A stretch of DNA of 64,000 nucleotides from Nematopogon swammerdamellus (lineage: Eukaryota; Arthropoda; Insecta; Lepidoptera; Adelidae). Where the stretch lies: assembly GCA_946902875.1 (NCBI GenBank), contig OX336340.1, positions 20,537,566 through 20,601,565 on the forward strand, given 5' to 3'. Shown here piece by piece: positions 30,071 to 40,467 of the stretch. The notes below the pieces were generated by a model, which searched no databases, was not told where the DNA came from, and saw only the letters and a program-made list of their open reading frames with translations. The position numbers and the translations under genes were made by a program. Positions within the stretch are counted from its first letter, which is position 1. The number at the start of each line of letters is the position of its first letter.

Positions 30071-30165
30071 GTGACGCGAATTGGTCGAGCGACGGGTCCT
30101 TTAACTCCAAAGACCATCCTAATTATGTCATTAATTTTTCTGTAATAAACAATGAGCTCGTTAAA
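30071..30165 (+). other. serpin-1: shared noncoding 3' exon (exon 10)
   Basis: A strong acceptor (AAATTTATGTTTACAG) is followed by about 95 bases that end in a poly(A) signal and a T/GT-rich tract. It contains no continuation frame that is needed, because every alternative exon 9 carries its own stop. It therefore fits the common 3' UTR exon known from Manduca serpin-1, joined to each exon 9 donor. The exact cleavage site was not determined. Confidence 0.8.
30144..30149 (+). terminator. poly(A) signal AATAAA of the serpin gene
   Basis: AATAAA 74 bases into exon 10, followed after about 20 bases by TGTGTTTTATTTGT, a typical GU/U-rich downstream element. Confidence 0.75.
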
Positions 30166-30189
30166 TTCTGTGTTTTATTTGTACACTAG

Positions 30190-30265
30190 TTTGATAGATA
30201 GATAGAAATACTTTATTACTCCAAAGACATTTTACAGAAACAAGTACAATATAACATTACGTATG
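30190..30265 (-). repeat. retroposon tail GATAGATAGAAATACTTTATT
   Basis: (GATA)n-AATACTTTATTACTCCAAA, a reversed polyadenylation tail; the same sequence is at 51406-51445. It abuts a SINE-A fragment. Confidence 0.5.
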
Positions 30266-30278
30266 TAACTCCAATCAA

Positions 30279-30404
30279 GTGTAGCCGACATGAAATGAAG
30301 GGAAGCCCCGACATGGCACCTAGTTCATCCGGTGCTATGGACTGACATCACGGATGTTGTAGGATATTTAGCCAACCGTGTCAGTTTCCATAAATTAAAA
30401 AAAA
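30279..30404 (+). mobile_element. SINE-A, 3' fragment
   Basis: GTGTAGCCGACATGAAATGA, CATGGCACCTAGTTCATCCG, CATCACGGATGTTGTAGG and CCGTGTCAGTTTCCATAAA, then an A-rich end. Confidence 0.8.
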
Positions 30405-31400
30405 GGCAGGTGCAGTTGCGGCACCTAAACCTGCGAGTATTTGCCCCGAGAGAAAGTGCATGAAATAGAAATTAAACTAGAAACAATTAAAATAAAACAT
30501 TAAAATACTTAGCATCAAATGTTAATGGTTAAAAATACAAGTACTTATGTCGATTAAAAAATAGGGCGCGTCAAGCCCATTTCCAGCTAGTCTGTGCTGA
30601 CTATATCGTGGACAGCAACGTAATCCCGTGCTCGACATCCCTCTCTCTACCGATTCAAATTCTGTACGAGTCTGTCCGTCCGTTGCAGCTTATTTTCTCC
30701 GAATCTACTGGACAAATAAAGTACGGAACGGACTTATAGCGTAAATTATTATTTACGAATTTGGATTTTGGGGGACAAATTAGAAAATAAAAAATGACAA
30801 TTTAAGAGCATTATGTGCATATCGATAAAAGGGCTCGTTATAAGGAATACCAGTGTATTTTTTTTATAATTTAGAAATGCATATTTTAAAAGATATTAAA
30901 GAAAATATATAAAACATTTAGCATTCCCCCAGCATATCTCAGAAAGTAATAATAATTAATTTTTTTTTTAAATAGAGGGTCTCTCTTATAGTTTACAGGA
31001 AAACCTAAACGATAATCGTAAGACGTAAATTTCTCACGGAAAACACAATGGTACGGAACCCTCTCTACGCGAGCTCGACTCGCACTTGACCGCTTGGTTT
31101 TTTCTACCAAAATCGATAATAATAGCAAGCGCAACGTGCATGAAAATCAAGTAACTCGCTAATAAAGTTGAAACATTCGCTCGAGAGTGTCCGGTGTGGA
31201 GGCGGAGAGTTAAGAGCGACCGTGGGTACGATAAACTAATTTAGAGACCGGCCAACTTCACTTGCTCTTAACTATTTTGCAGGCAAAACTTTATCGCTGG
31301 CTCACCGCCATAATTTTCCAAACTGGACATGGCTGGTTTAAGGTTGTGGGTGTATATTTTACCTTTAATATTTTACCAAGCTGCTGTATAATTCGTTTGT
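30405..31400. other. intergenic stretch, mostly unclassified
   Basis: Right of the serpin poly(A) site. It includes TCTGTCCGTCCGTTGCAGCTTATTTTCTCC-type repeat (30661-30725; similar to 63905-63960) and an element C-like end at 31040-31115 (TACGGAACCCTCTCTACGCG, inverse CTCGACTCGCACTTGACCG). No gene seen. Confidence 0.5.
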
Positions 31401-31406
31401 CCGAAG

Positions 31407-31880
31407 TAAGTTAGAAAGCAGTGCAATCATCTGGACCCCGCATGAGTCATCATATATACTCATGCTGGAAAAGGTTCAAAAAAAGTACATCAGATCTTTG
31501 TATAAAAACAGTTTAATTATTACCCATATTTGTACCCGACAAAATTTTTACTAGGCATGGTGGGCTACAATTCCATCGAATTCAGAAGGGACTTAGCCCT
31601 CATGTCCTACATTTTCCAAACATTAAATGGGAAAATCAGTAACCCGGTTTTCCTACAGTTGTTTAATTTATATGTTCCGAATAACTATCATAGGGCCAGG
31701 ACACATGTTCTTCTCCAACCAGCTCCTGCAAGAACAAATCTACAGATGTACTCTCCTCTAAACCGAGCTATTCATATGCTGAACGAGCTAAATAAGGAGA
31801 CAGAGTTTGATGTTTTTGATAATAGTCTAGGTACATATAAGAGATTAGTTATAAGTTATCTTAATAAATGGCATGCATAA
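31407..31880 (+). mobile_element. non-LTR retrotransposon C-terminal fragment
   Basis: Plus-strand reading gives SSVIWTPH, EKVQKKYIRSLYKN, then after one break LLGMVGYNSIEFRRDLALM and SYIFQTLNGKISNPVFLQLF. This is the region after the reverse transcriptase domain of Jockey/R1-type LINEs (x-W-x-P...V-Q-K-[KR]-F-L-R...L-R-R). It ends at a stop at 31878-31880. Contains at least one frameshift. Confidence 0.7.
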
Positions 31881-32000
31881 GTAAAATTAGGCTAGTAAAC
31901 GAGTTAGGATATCCTGTAAGGTTTGCTAGTTTGCTAACTGTAAATGTTAATTCTGGAGATTAAACAAAGAGAAAAAAAGAGATATTGTCAAATATAGCCT

Positions 32001-32365
32001 GTCAGCCTCGGTAGCTCAGAGTGGTACTTTCGGTCGACTGTCGGTCGGATCATAAGCACACCTAGGCGCCGTCAGTGGATGGATGGGTGACCGCTCGAGC
32101 AATATAGGCTGACCGTGTTTCGGATTCCACGTTTCCCTTCTTACCTCATTAGATGGTAGGGTTTATCCCGCCCGGGTTGATACAACCGCACTCAATGAGA
32201 GGTCGGTTGAAACGGCTATGTAAATAGTTCGCGTTTTCCGTCCATTTCAGTGGAGCCGATATGAAATGAAGGGAAGCGCTGACCTGGCACCTAGTTCACC
32301 TGGTGTTATGGGCTGACATCACGGATGTTGCAGGTGATGTAGCCAACCGTGTCACTTTCCATAAG
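32001..32365 (+). mobile_element. SINE-A, full length
   Basis: GCCTCGGTAGCTCAGAGTGG, ATGGATGGGTGACCGCTCGA, GTGTTTCGGATTCCACG, GATGGTAGGGTTTATCCCGC and the tail to GTGTCACTTTCCATAA. The 5S-like AAGCAAC part is degraded in this copy. Confidence 0.85.
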
Positions 32366-32404
32366 TGATAATAATTTAATTTATTTTCCATTTATTATTA
32401 ACCT

Positions 32405-32715
32405 ATTCTTACGCTACGCTTATCCCGACAAACGGAGTAAGCAGAGTAGTCGATGTTGTGCTGCAAGTACTATTGTAAATTACGGCAAAATACCGACCGC
32501 AAATTTTTAGGATAATAAATATCAAGCAGCAAGTAAGGCACAAAGACACCTGCTGCATGGCATGACTCGGTGGAAGGACCGTGCCAAGGTGAGAGGTGGC
32601 TACCTTTTCGCCATTATGCACGGCGTCTTGTCCTTATCCCTTAGTCGCCATTTACGACATGCACGGGAAGAGATGCAGTGGGGATATTATTTTTAAGTAC
32701 CGACCCCACACGGTA
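32405..32715 (+). repeat. element H
   Basis: TTATCCCGACAAACGGAGTA, GTTGTGCTGCAAGTAC, CGACCGC, TGACTCGGTGGAAGGACCG and the tail TTAGTCGCC...GAGATGCAGTGGGG ending ACCCCACACGG. Confidence 0.7.
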
Positions 32716-33001
32716 CACATTTTATATTACGAAATATATAAATGAAGGTAATATCCACGCTATTATAACGTCATCGTATCGCGGCTAGCATATTCGGTGT
32801 CGTGGTGCAAGTAGCGAAGGTTATTTGCTACAATATAACGTCGGGTCAGCTCACGGAATATGGGTCGGCTGAACGTAAACGCGTTGCTCTCGATACAAGC
32901 GGCAACACCACCGCGACTTTGATTTAAATTAACGAGAACAACTTCACACATTCAGAATAACCGATTTTCAAAGTTAGGAAATCAGTGCATATTTTTTTTT
33001 A

Positions 33002-33200
33002 TGCAATCCGATATGGGTGGCTGACTCGGAGGGGCCAAAGCACATGCTCCGACCAGCTAATATCACTTCCGAGAAAGTAGGCCATACCGGAGACTTCCCT
33101 GGATTGCTGGCTATATACTGGACTAGAGGAGAAAAAACCGAGGTTGCTATGCGGCCGTCTTACATCCAGTAGGTGGTTGGTACCCAGTCGGCCACAATGT
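33002..33200 (-). mobile_element. SINE-B, 3' half
   Basis: ATGCAATCCGATATGGGTGG, AAAGCACATGCTCCGACC, GGAGACTTCCCTGGATTGCT and TATGCGGCCGTCTTACATCC. Confidence 0.75.
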
Positions 33201-33202
33201 GT

Positions 33203-33505
33203 TTTTTTATGGATAGCGTGATATGTGACATCATTTCACGTACAAGTACGTGTCTAACGATGCCCATGGACATTCTGTGATGCACGGGGATTGCGAATGC
33301 CATGCCGGCCTGACAGCAGCCTTTTCAGGCCTCATTTGACGAACCACAGGCTGTCATCATCATCATCATCATCATCATAATCAGCCTGTTTCGGTCCACT
33401 GCTGGACATAGGCCTCTCCCAAGGCACGCCACCACACGCGGTCTTCCGCTCTTCTCATCCACCCACAGGCTGGATGAGAAGGCTGTACTTGGGAGAAAAT
33501 AGATT
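33203..33505 (-). mobile_element. element D interrupted by an RTE-like LINE tail
   Basis: ATGGATAGCGTGATATGTGA and ATGCCATGCCGGCCTGACAG on the left; GGCTGTACTTGGGAGAAAAT on the right. The middle is occupied by the 33354-33462 insertion. Confidence 0.7.
33354..33462 (-). mobile_element. RTE-like LINE 3' tail with (TCA)n
   Basis: (TCATCA)n then AGCCTGTTTCGGTCCACTGC and TGGACATAGGCCTCTCCCAA, a very common lepidopteran LINE end in reverse. Flanked by a 10-bp duplication, CCACAGGCTG. The same protein end (A-Y-A-Q-Q-W-T) is read at 61175-61285. Confidence 0.8.
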
Positions 33506-33605
33506 ATTTAGAATATTTCGTTCGTTCAGTACGGTGTTAACAGCCCAATCGGCTACAAATTGTAAGCTTACTATCTAGCAAGAAGCATGGGATGGGATTT
33601 GTACC

Positions 33606-33932
33606 GTGAGGGGCCGGTACCTTAAAAGAATAGCCCCACTGCATCTCTCCCCGTGTATGTCGTAAAAGGCGACTAAGGGATATGACTCCCTTCTTATATT
33701 ACTAGGTGGTAGGGTTTAACCCGCCCGGGTTGGTACCACCGCACTGAATGAAAGGTCGGTCGAAACGGCTATGTAAATAGTTTGTGTTTTCCGTTCAGTT
33801 CAGTGTAGCCGGCACGACCGAAGGGAGGCACTGACGTGGCACCAAGTTCACCCGGTGTTATGGGCTGACATCACGGATGTTGTAGGTGATGTAGCCAACC
33901 GTGTCAGTTTCAATAAAAAAAAAAAAACCTGC
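33606..33932 (+). mobile_element. chimeric element: inverted H tail fused to SINE-A body
   Basis: GGGGCCGGTACCTTAAAAG to GGCGACTAAGGGATATGACT is the reverse of the element H tail. It runs straight into the SINE-A core (CTAGGTGGTAGGGTTTAACC) and tail with poly-A. The same junction is present at 54113-54432 and, inverted, at 42622-42897. Confidence 0.8.
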
Positions 33933-34017
33933 AGCTTTGCACTGGTTCCTACCGGTGCGCGATTGCGGCGATTGTTCTCTGCATCAATATGACGTACGAA
34001 TTCGGCCGGAAGTGAGT

Positions 34018-34253
34018 TTTTTTCTATGTAATTCGGTATAAGTGGCTGAATCGGAGGGGCTAAAGCACGTGCTCCGACCAGCCAATATCACATCCGAGAA
34101 GGTAGGCCATACCGTAGACTTCCCTAGATTCCTGGCTATACTGAACTAGAGGAGAGCACAACCGAAGCTGCTATGCGGCCGTCTTTCATCCTGTACGGTG
34201 GTACCAATCCAGTCGGCCACAATTTGAGCCTACCACCTAGTAAGGGGCAAGCG
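34018..34253 (-). mobile_element. SINE-B, 3' half and core
   Basis: ATGTAATTCGGTATAAGTGG, CACGTGCTCCGACCAGCCAA, AGAGGAGAGCACAACCGAAG, GTACGGTGGTACCAATCCAG and GAGCCTACCACCTAGTAAGG. Confidence 0.75.
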
Positions 34254-34282
34254 AAGTTAAATTGTTATTGTTGTGTTTGTTG

Positions 34283-34450
34283 TATTATTTTTTTATTGAA
34301 AGCGCGACATATGGCGACGAGCCACCCATAAGGTGTATAACTACGCCCATGGAGATTCGTCGAGTGCGGGGTTGCGAATGCCATGCCGGCATAACAGGTG
34401 CCCACACACTCCGCTCTTGAAGGACCCGAGACTGTACTTGGTCCAGAAGC
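34283..34450 (-). mobile_element. element D, left member of an inverted pair
   Basis: GAAAGCGCGACATATGGCGA, AATGCCATGCCGGCATAACA and GGACCCGAGACTGTACTTGG. Confidence 0.65.
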
Positions 34451-34569
34451 CCACAAGTCCATTCGACACTATAACATACCTTTGAAATTCCTTTCCACCT
34501 ACGCACCACGCGCACTGGTTAGGGATTGCATCTCCACACTCTGAACTTACGCGGGTGCATACCAATCGG

Positions 34570-34795
34570 TTATGCAGATTTTTCCTCTACAGAACCGGTA
34601 AACTCTGCAGCGCTCTACCTGCCCATATATTTCCCCCAAGTACAGTCACAGGTCCTTCAAGCGGGAAATGAATATTGAATAGGTACCTGACAGGCCAGCA
34701 TGGCATTCGCAACCCTCATGACCGAATGTCCATGGTTGTTGTTAGACACCTTATGGGTGGCTCGCCGCCATATGTCGCGTTTTCAATAAAACTAT
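34570..34795 (+). mobile_element. element D, right member of an inverted pair
   Basis: CCTCTACAGAACCGGTAAAC, CCCCCAAGTACAGTCACAGG, CCAGCATGGCATTCGCAACC and CGCCATATGTCGCGTTTTC: the plus-strand 3' end of the element. Confidence 0.65.
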
Positions 34796-34818
34796 AAAAA
34801 ATTATTTATATAAATACC

Positions 34819-35191
34819 TTTTTTATGGAAACTGACACTCTTGGCTACATCACCTACAACAGCCGTTATGGCAGCCCGTAAACACCGGGTGAACTAGGTG
34901 CCATGTCAGTGCTTTCCTTAATTTCAGGTCGGCTACACTGAACTGGACGGAAACCACGAACTATTTACATAGCCGTTTCGACCGACGTTTCATTCAGTGC
35001 GGTGGTACCAACCCTGGCGGGATAAACCCTACCACCTAGTAAGGTAAAAAGGGAAGAAACCTACAGTTTTACGTGGAATCCGTACCACGGTCAGCCTCCA
35101 ACGCTCGAGCGGTCACCCATGCAAGTACCGACTGCGCTCAGGGTTGCTTAACAACAGTCGACCGACCGCACCACTGAGCTACCGAGGCTGA
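34819..35191 (-). mobile_element. SINE-A, full length
   Basis: Complete from the poly-T end to GAGCTACCGAGGCTGAC. On its own strand the head carries TAGCTCAGTGGTGCGGTCGG, TTGTTAAGCAAC, GGTACTTGCATGGGTGACCG and GTGGTACGGATTCC. Best copy for the composite head. Confidence 0.88.
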
Positions 35192-36990
35192 CAATATAAA
35201 TTGTAGGCAATGATCTACTGGTGCCCAGACTTTCTGACTGCAGAAAACATTGATGCCATTCGTTGCACTTGCACTGTGGCGCTAGAACTAGCGGTTTCAT
35301 TAACAGTGACAAGCCTTAAACATTTGTTTGCGGACTCACTGCAAGCTTGCGAAATAAATTACTAAATTCCACACTTCTCGTAAATTCTCTCAGTCTAGAT
35401 AGAAAACGGAGGCATGCCCGCATACTCAGCGATCAACAGCAACACAAGATTTGTTGTAGCGGCGTAAATACTGGTGCACGTAAAATGAGACGGCTCGTCT
35501 CATATCCACGTATGATTATCCCGCTCACACATAAGGACAGTCAGCACCACATGTCTCGTTCTTGCAAAAGTTTTTATATCTTCGTCGCGTGTTGTATTTT
35601 AATTCTTTTCTCTTTGTATACTGTTATTTTAAAGCACATACAAACGTCGTGAAAATGCCTTCAACACCGATTTTAGGTAGGCGCTATTAGTTTATCAGTA
35701 AGTAAGTCCTTGCGTCGTCGTATAAATTAATAAACAATAAATACAAATGCAAATACAAAAAAATATAAATATTATATGACAATTCTTTTGAACGCAAGTG
35801 TACGTGCGCCAACTGTACCCCACTGCTACCACCTGCCACCACTTCATTCTCAAGAAATGTGGTGGTCCCTGTAGTGTTTGTGTATAAATAAATGTGGACC
35901 GATTTAGTGACATGTTTAGTATGGGGGTCATATATCTGGTGTAGTGGTTGATCGGTGCGCATGCTATGCCGGGAGGAATCCCGAAGGCTGTATCGTCTGG
36001 TGCGGTGCAGGCATCGCTTCATGGCTCAACTTCGGATAGCTCTGAGACAGTTTGCTTAATATCAGTAAAATTATGTGGCGGAGGGCGCGCCAAACGTCTC
36101 AACCGAGCTGCGCCGCAGGCTCGGCCGGTATTAGCGGAATTAAGGAGTATTGTGCACGACGTTTCAGAACGAGCAGCGCTGTGGGACCGCGACTGCATTT
36201 CCTCAAGCATAAAAGTGATGTTATTTTGTCAAACTACATAACATAAAATAAGTTGATCCATCATGGATCTGGCCAAGGGATCTTCTGAGAACGAACCTTC
36301 AAATGGGGTAGAGACAACGATCTTCACGTGCTAAGGTGAGGACACGCGTCAAACTTGAGACCTGAGGACCTATTTTTTTTTTAAGTTTATAAACTTTTTC
36401 TCCTTCTCAATTTATATGTTTTGTTGTAATTTGTTGATATTGTTTGTTTTTCAAACGTTATTGGGAAATTTATTTATAATTAATATTTTACCTACAATAG
36501 TGAACCCCCCCTTTCTCTATCCGTCAACGGCATAGTGTCAGCACACGTCCCGTTTCCTCCTTCTTTCCACCTTACATTTATTTAGTTTTTGTTTATTTTT
36601 AATATGTTCTTCATTAGGTTAATTAGAAATGTACTTTTTTATCGTATAACTTAAAGATAAAATGTAACTAAAAACTAAAATGTAGTTCACCTATTGAAAA
36701 TAAAAATATTACCTATTATTCAACAATATTATAAATGGAATGTGCGGAAACGTCCGATCCGTACAAACAATGTGACGATTTCTATAGCATACAGATACAA
36801 TGTATCCAAATTGATACTCGCTGAAATAAATATATTTGACTATGACTTTGACTTCATTTACTGTGCGTCTGTGGTTGGTTGTGTCTAGGATCTGATGCTT
36901 CTTAAAACTATTATGGACCTCGTGCGGCATTTAGCTCCATGGGACTAATTTTGCATCCACGACAGTGGTTGAAAGATAACTCAAACCACT
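35192..36990. other. unclassified intergenic stretch
   Basis: Open frames up to 111 codons occur on both strands (35347-35652, 35687-36022, 35948-36241), but none shows a signal, domain or codon pattern I recognise, and splice-bounded exons were not evident. 36360-36900 is AT-rich. Confidence 0.4.
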
Positions 36991-37195
36991 TGAAACTGGG
37001 GGTTGCGAATGCCATGCCGGCCTGACAGGTGCCCATCCACATCCCTCTTGAAGGACCCGAGACTGTAATTTGGGGGAAATATATGAGCAGGGAGAGCGTT
37101 CCAGAGTTTGCCAGTTCTGTAGAGGAAAGATCTGCATAATCGATACGTACCAATCGATTATTCATAAAACAATATGGCATCCTCGGCACAATCCC
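36985..37195 (-). mobile_element. element D fragment
   Basis: GGGGTTGCGAATGCCATGCC, AAGGACCCGAGACTGTAATT and GCGTTCCAGAGTTTGCCAGT. Confidence 0.65.
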
Positions 37196-38060
37196 GGGGA
37201 CAAAAGCACTAAATGAAATTTATTTTTTAAGTTAGTTTCCTAAGTTAGTTTATATAATTTTTAGATTAGTTAATTATTTTATAACTATGTTAATTTGAAT
37301 TGAATAAACTATGTTTTTATTAATTACTACAATCTAAAACAATAATAATCAAAATAAAATTAAATCTATTAAACTAATGGTGTAAACCAGTTAACTTAAA
37401 TGCTGTTTAGGAATGAAGTGGACTATTCTCAGTACACTAGCGGTAATATCATCCAGGCAATGGTAATGACTTCAAAGTACAGAGCTTCACAAGTCAAATC
37501 ACGGGCCACTTCATGCCACGCTGCGTAGTCTAGTGGCATGTAAATTACCCTAATAACAATAACATATGGCTCCCAGAGGGCCGCTGCTGCCTGGAAGGCA
37601 CGCAGGCTTCGCTGCGGCCAGCCACTACCTTTTAAGCTGGGATTCCGAGCTGCGCGACGTCCATTTGATAAAATGTAGTTAAGGTTATTTTAAAATGCTC
37701 TATATGGTTTCTTGTCCGGTTCTTCCATTAGGTGCCTACTTAAGCTGGCCACACGCAGTGGAAAATAAGCCAGTTTTGATGGAAGAGTTACGTCTCTCTT
37801 ATATACCGGAGTGTGTGTAGCAGAAAACTGACAGTTATTTTAACCTACAGTGGGTGGCCAAATTATTAGAGCCACAGCAAAATTTACATTTTTGGTTTTT
37901 GTAAAAGAATTAAACCAGTTTGTGATATATATATTTTTTTTTTTTTTATTCAAAATTACAACGTGCCAACATAATAAAATAGAAACAAACATACCAATAT
38001 ATCTTGTAGCTTAATTGTAAACCATTTTTAAACAAATTGTTCAATTTTAAGGTGGCTCTA
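37196..38060. other. unclassified intergenic stretch
   Basis: AT-rich with a moderately GC patch at 37560-37670. The pair GGTGGCCAAATTATTAGAGC (37855) and GCTCTAATAATTTGGCCAGC (38053) forms the inverted ends of a possible small element spanning about 37850-38072. Confidence 0.45.
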
Positions 38061-38072
38061 ATAATTTGGCCA

Positions 38073-38975
38073 GCCACTACAACATCCGTGATGTCAGCCC
38101 ATAACACCTTGGTGAACTAGGTGCCATGTCCGTGCTACCATTCGGTTGTGCCGGCTAAACTGAACTAGATAGACAGAAAAACAAACTATTATACCGGAAA
38201 TGTGCTGGTGTGGTGTCACTCTGAGCGTGGTTTCGCGAGGTGAGGTAGATTTGGATACTGGTTTTCATAAAAAAAAACATAACCGCTTCGACTTCGCTTT
38301 CATTCAGTTCGGTGGTACTAATCCGGACGGCTTAAACCCTACACCTAGTTATACAGGATGTTTCAGGATAAGCTTGAGAAACTTCCGGAATAGAAAGTAC
38401 TCATTATTTGAATAAAAAAATCCTTATGACTCTAATGGAAATTCCGTATTTTTTTTTTCATACAAAAATTGAAAACTAATAAAAACTCGATGGACATTGG
38501 ACAGTGAGATTTGGCAACAGTGCTGTCTAGATCTAGGGAGTGCAATGACCTAGCTAGTCCCCCTTTTCTGTGGTTGTCATTCAAATTTATGATGATGATG
38601 AAGTTACATTCTACTAGTTAAGTATGTTAGTTAGTCATTTTATGTTTATTTAATAAAGGTGGACGTTAAACGTCCACCAAACGATGAAACGATTTTCACC
38701 AAAAAGTACTATAAAATTACCGAATTTTGGAAAAAGTTTCAGAGCTTTTCGTCTTCAAATGTGGACCCCTTTCTAACCCTGAAGTTACGAAACCATATCC
38801 TGAAACATCCTGTATAAGAAGGAAAGGGTTGATATATAGATTAAACAGGTTTTATGCATGGAATCTGAACCACGTCCTGCCTCAACGGTTGAAACCATCC
38901 AAGTTCCGAAGGCGCCCGGTGTGCTTCATTTCTTCATCGGACGTCGAACCATAGCACCACCGAGCTGCCGAGGCT
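38073..38975 (-). mobile_element. SINE-A, diverged, split by a TIR element
   Basis: ATCCGTGATGTCAGCCCATA, CGCTTTCATTCAGTTCGGTG and TTAAACCCTACACCTAGTT on the left; ATGGAATCTGAACCACG and GAGCTGCCGAGGCTGAC on the right. The element at 38352-38814 interrupts it, and a further 100 bases at 38178-38277 are foreign. Confidence 0.7.
38352..38814. mobile_element. 463-bp element with perfect 19-bp inverted ends
   Basis: Starts TACAGGATGTTTCAGGATA and ends with its exact reverse complement. TA on both sides is a likely target duplication. A part resembling it lies at 15463-15620. Interior without a transposase frame. Confidence 0.85.
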
Positions 38976-39360
38976 GACAACAGCGTTAAATTTTATGTAA
39001 ATTTACGTCCAATCTTCCTACTGACTGTAGGTACATGTCAAACCAAGCGCGGCTTACGACTCAGTTCAGACTATCCGGTGTTCCTATGGGAAGCGCGGTT
39101 AGCTGAAGCCATTGTCCGGCCGGATGAGGGCGGGGGCCCCTTCAGGAAATTCAATTAATGTCGATGAATTGCGCCGCTATTATGAAGTCTGCACGTTAAT
39201 TTACTGTTAGACAGATGTATTATTCATCATTAGTGAAGGGATACGAGCTTAAGTGATCGTTGTATACAGTCGTTTAAGCATATTAACCCTGACTACGTTC
39301 GCTTCTTCGCGATTACGACGCGCGCAATGGTGTAGTGCAGTGGTATCCAACTGGTTTTGC
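38976..39360. other. short unclassified stretch
   Basis: No recognised gene or repeat; mixed composition. Confidence 0.4.
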
Positions 39361-39746
39361 CTTAAGACGAGACGGAAGTTAACTTTCTCCATATAAAATC
39401 GTCTTTCGGCATTTATGTTTTCTCGCCCCCTAAACCTTATCCGATTTTTACATTTTTTTTCTTGTCATAGTGACAGTCCAATCTACGTTCCTGTAATTTT
39501 TTTGTTTAGATGAAATATACCTAAAACACCGGAGCTAAAAAAAAATATTTTGACCGAGCTATTATTTAATTTGAATGTTTTATTTTTTGATGTCATGAAG
39601 TTCATTATGCTTTATTGAGTCATAATTTTAGTTATTCAGAAAATATCTAAAGTGATAGTAAAAAACAGGAACGTGGATTAGACTGTCCTTATTACAACAT
39701 AAATGCCGAAAGACGATTTTGTTGGAGAAAGTTAACTCGTCTTAAG
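39361..39746. mobile_element. long inverted-repeat MITE flanked by TTAA
   Basis: CTTAAGACGAG, AGTTAACTTTCTCC and AAAATCGTCTTTCGGCATTT on the left mirror AATGCCGAAAGACGATTTT, GGAGAAAGTTAACTCGTC and TTAAG on the right (arms over 50 bp). Each end includes TTAA. A degraded relative is at 17797-18365. Confidence 0.8.
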
Positions 39747-40143
39747 AGCTATTATTCCATATTTCTGTCAAGCCCAGCGGACACCATCAATTAGGGGCAG
39801 GACAGTATGACTTTTACCTATACATTTTAATGGGATACTTGGCTATTTTGATTTTCAGACAAATTAACAAAATCTGCTACATAATAATTCATATGATAGC
39901 ATGACAGCATTAGGAAATTTTTAACATGTTCTGGAGTCAACGTATTTATAAATGTATTTTTTATAAAAAAAATTTGCGGTATTATTTCAATGTTTATGTT
40001 TATTGGAACGTCTGTGTGCGGGCGCCTAAAAATAACGCCGCGTGGAACCAGGGGCCCGCGTCCTACCGGTTGGACACCGCTGGCGTAGAGTTTTGCTACT
40101 TCTATTTTGCATGAAGACCCTTTGATCCTCGTACGTACTAGGT

Positions 40144-40360
40144 TGTGGGCTTAAATCGTCTGGATTTGGTAGCACCACCCCACCCCTTACTGAACGACGG
40201 TGGGTTCGAAACGGCTAAGACAATACCCATCCATTTCAGTGTAACCGCCACGACCAAGAGGGAATTACGGCCATCGCACCTACCTAGTTCACTCAGGTGT
40301 GGTGGTCTGACATTGTGGGTGTTGTAGGTGATGTAATCAAAGATGACAGAATTCATACTT
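40144..40360 (+). mobile_element. SINE-A, old diverged copy
   Basis: GGTTCGAAACGGCTAAGACA, CATTTCAGTGTAACCGCC, GCACCTACCTAGTTCACTCA and GGGTGTTGTAGGTGATGTAA keep the SINE-A order with many changes. Confidence 0.6.
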
Positions 40361-40467
40361 AAAAAAACGTATCCTAAAAATAACTTATTCAGACTTTTCA
40401 TATGCGATTGTATTTACATATTTCTATATTTCTACTAGTAATGCAAAGCTGTTATCTCTGACTACCC

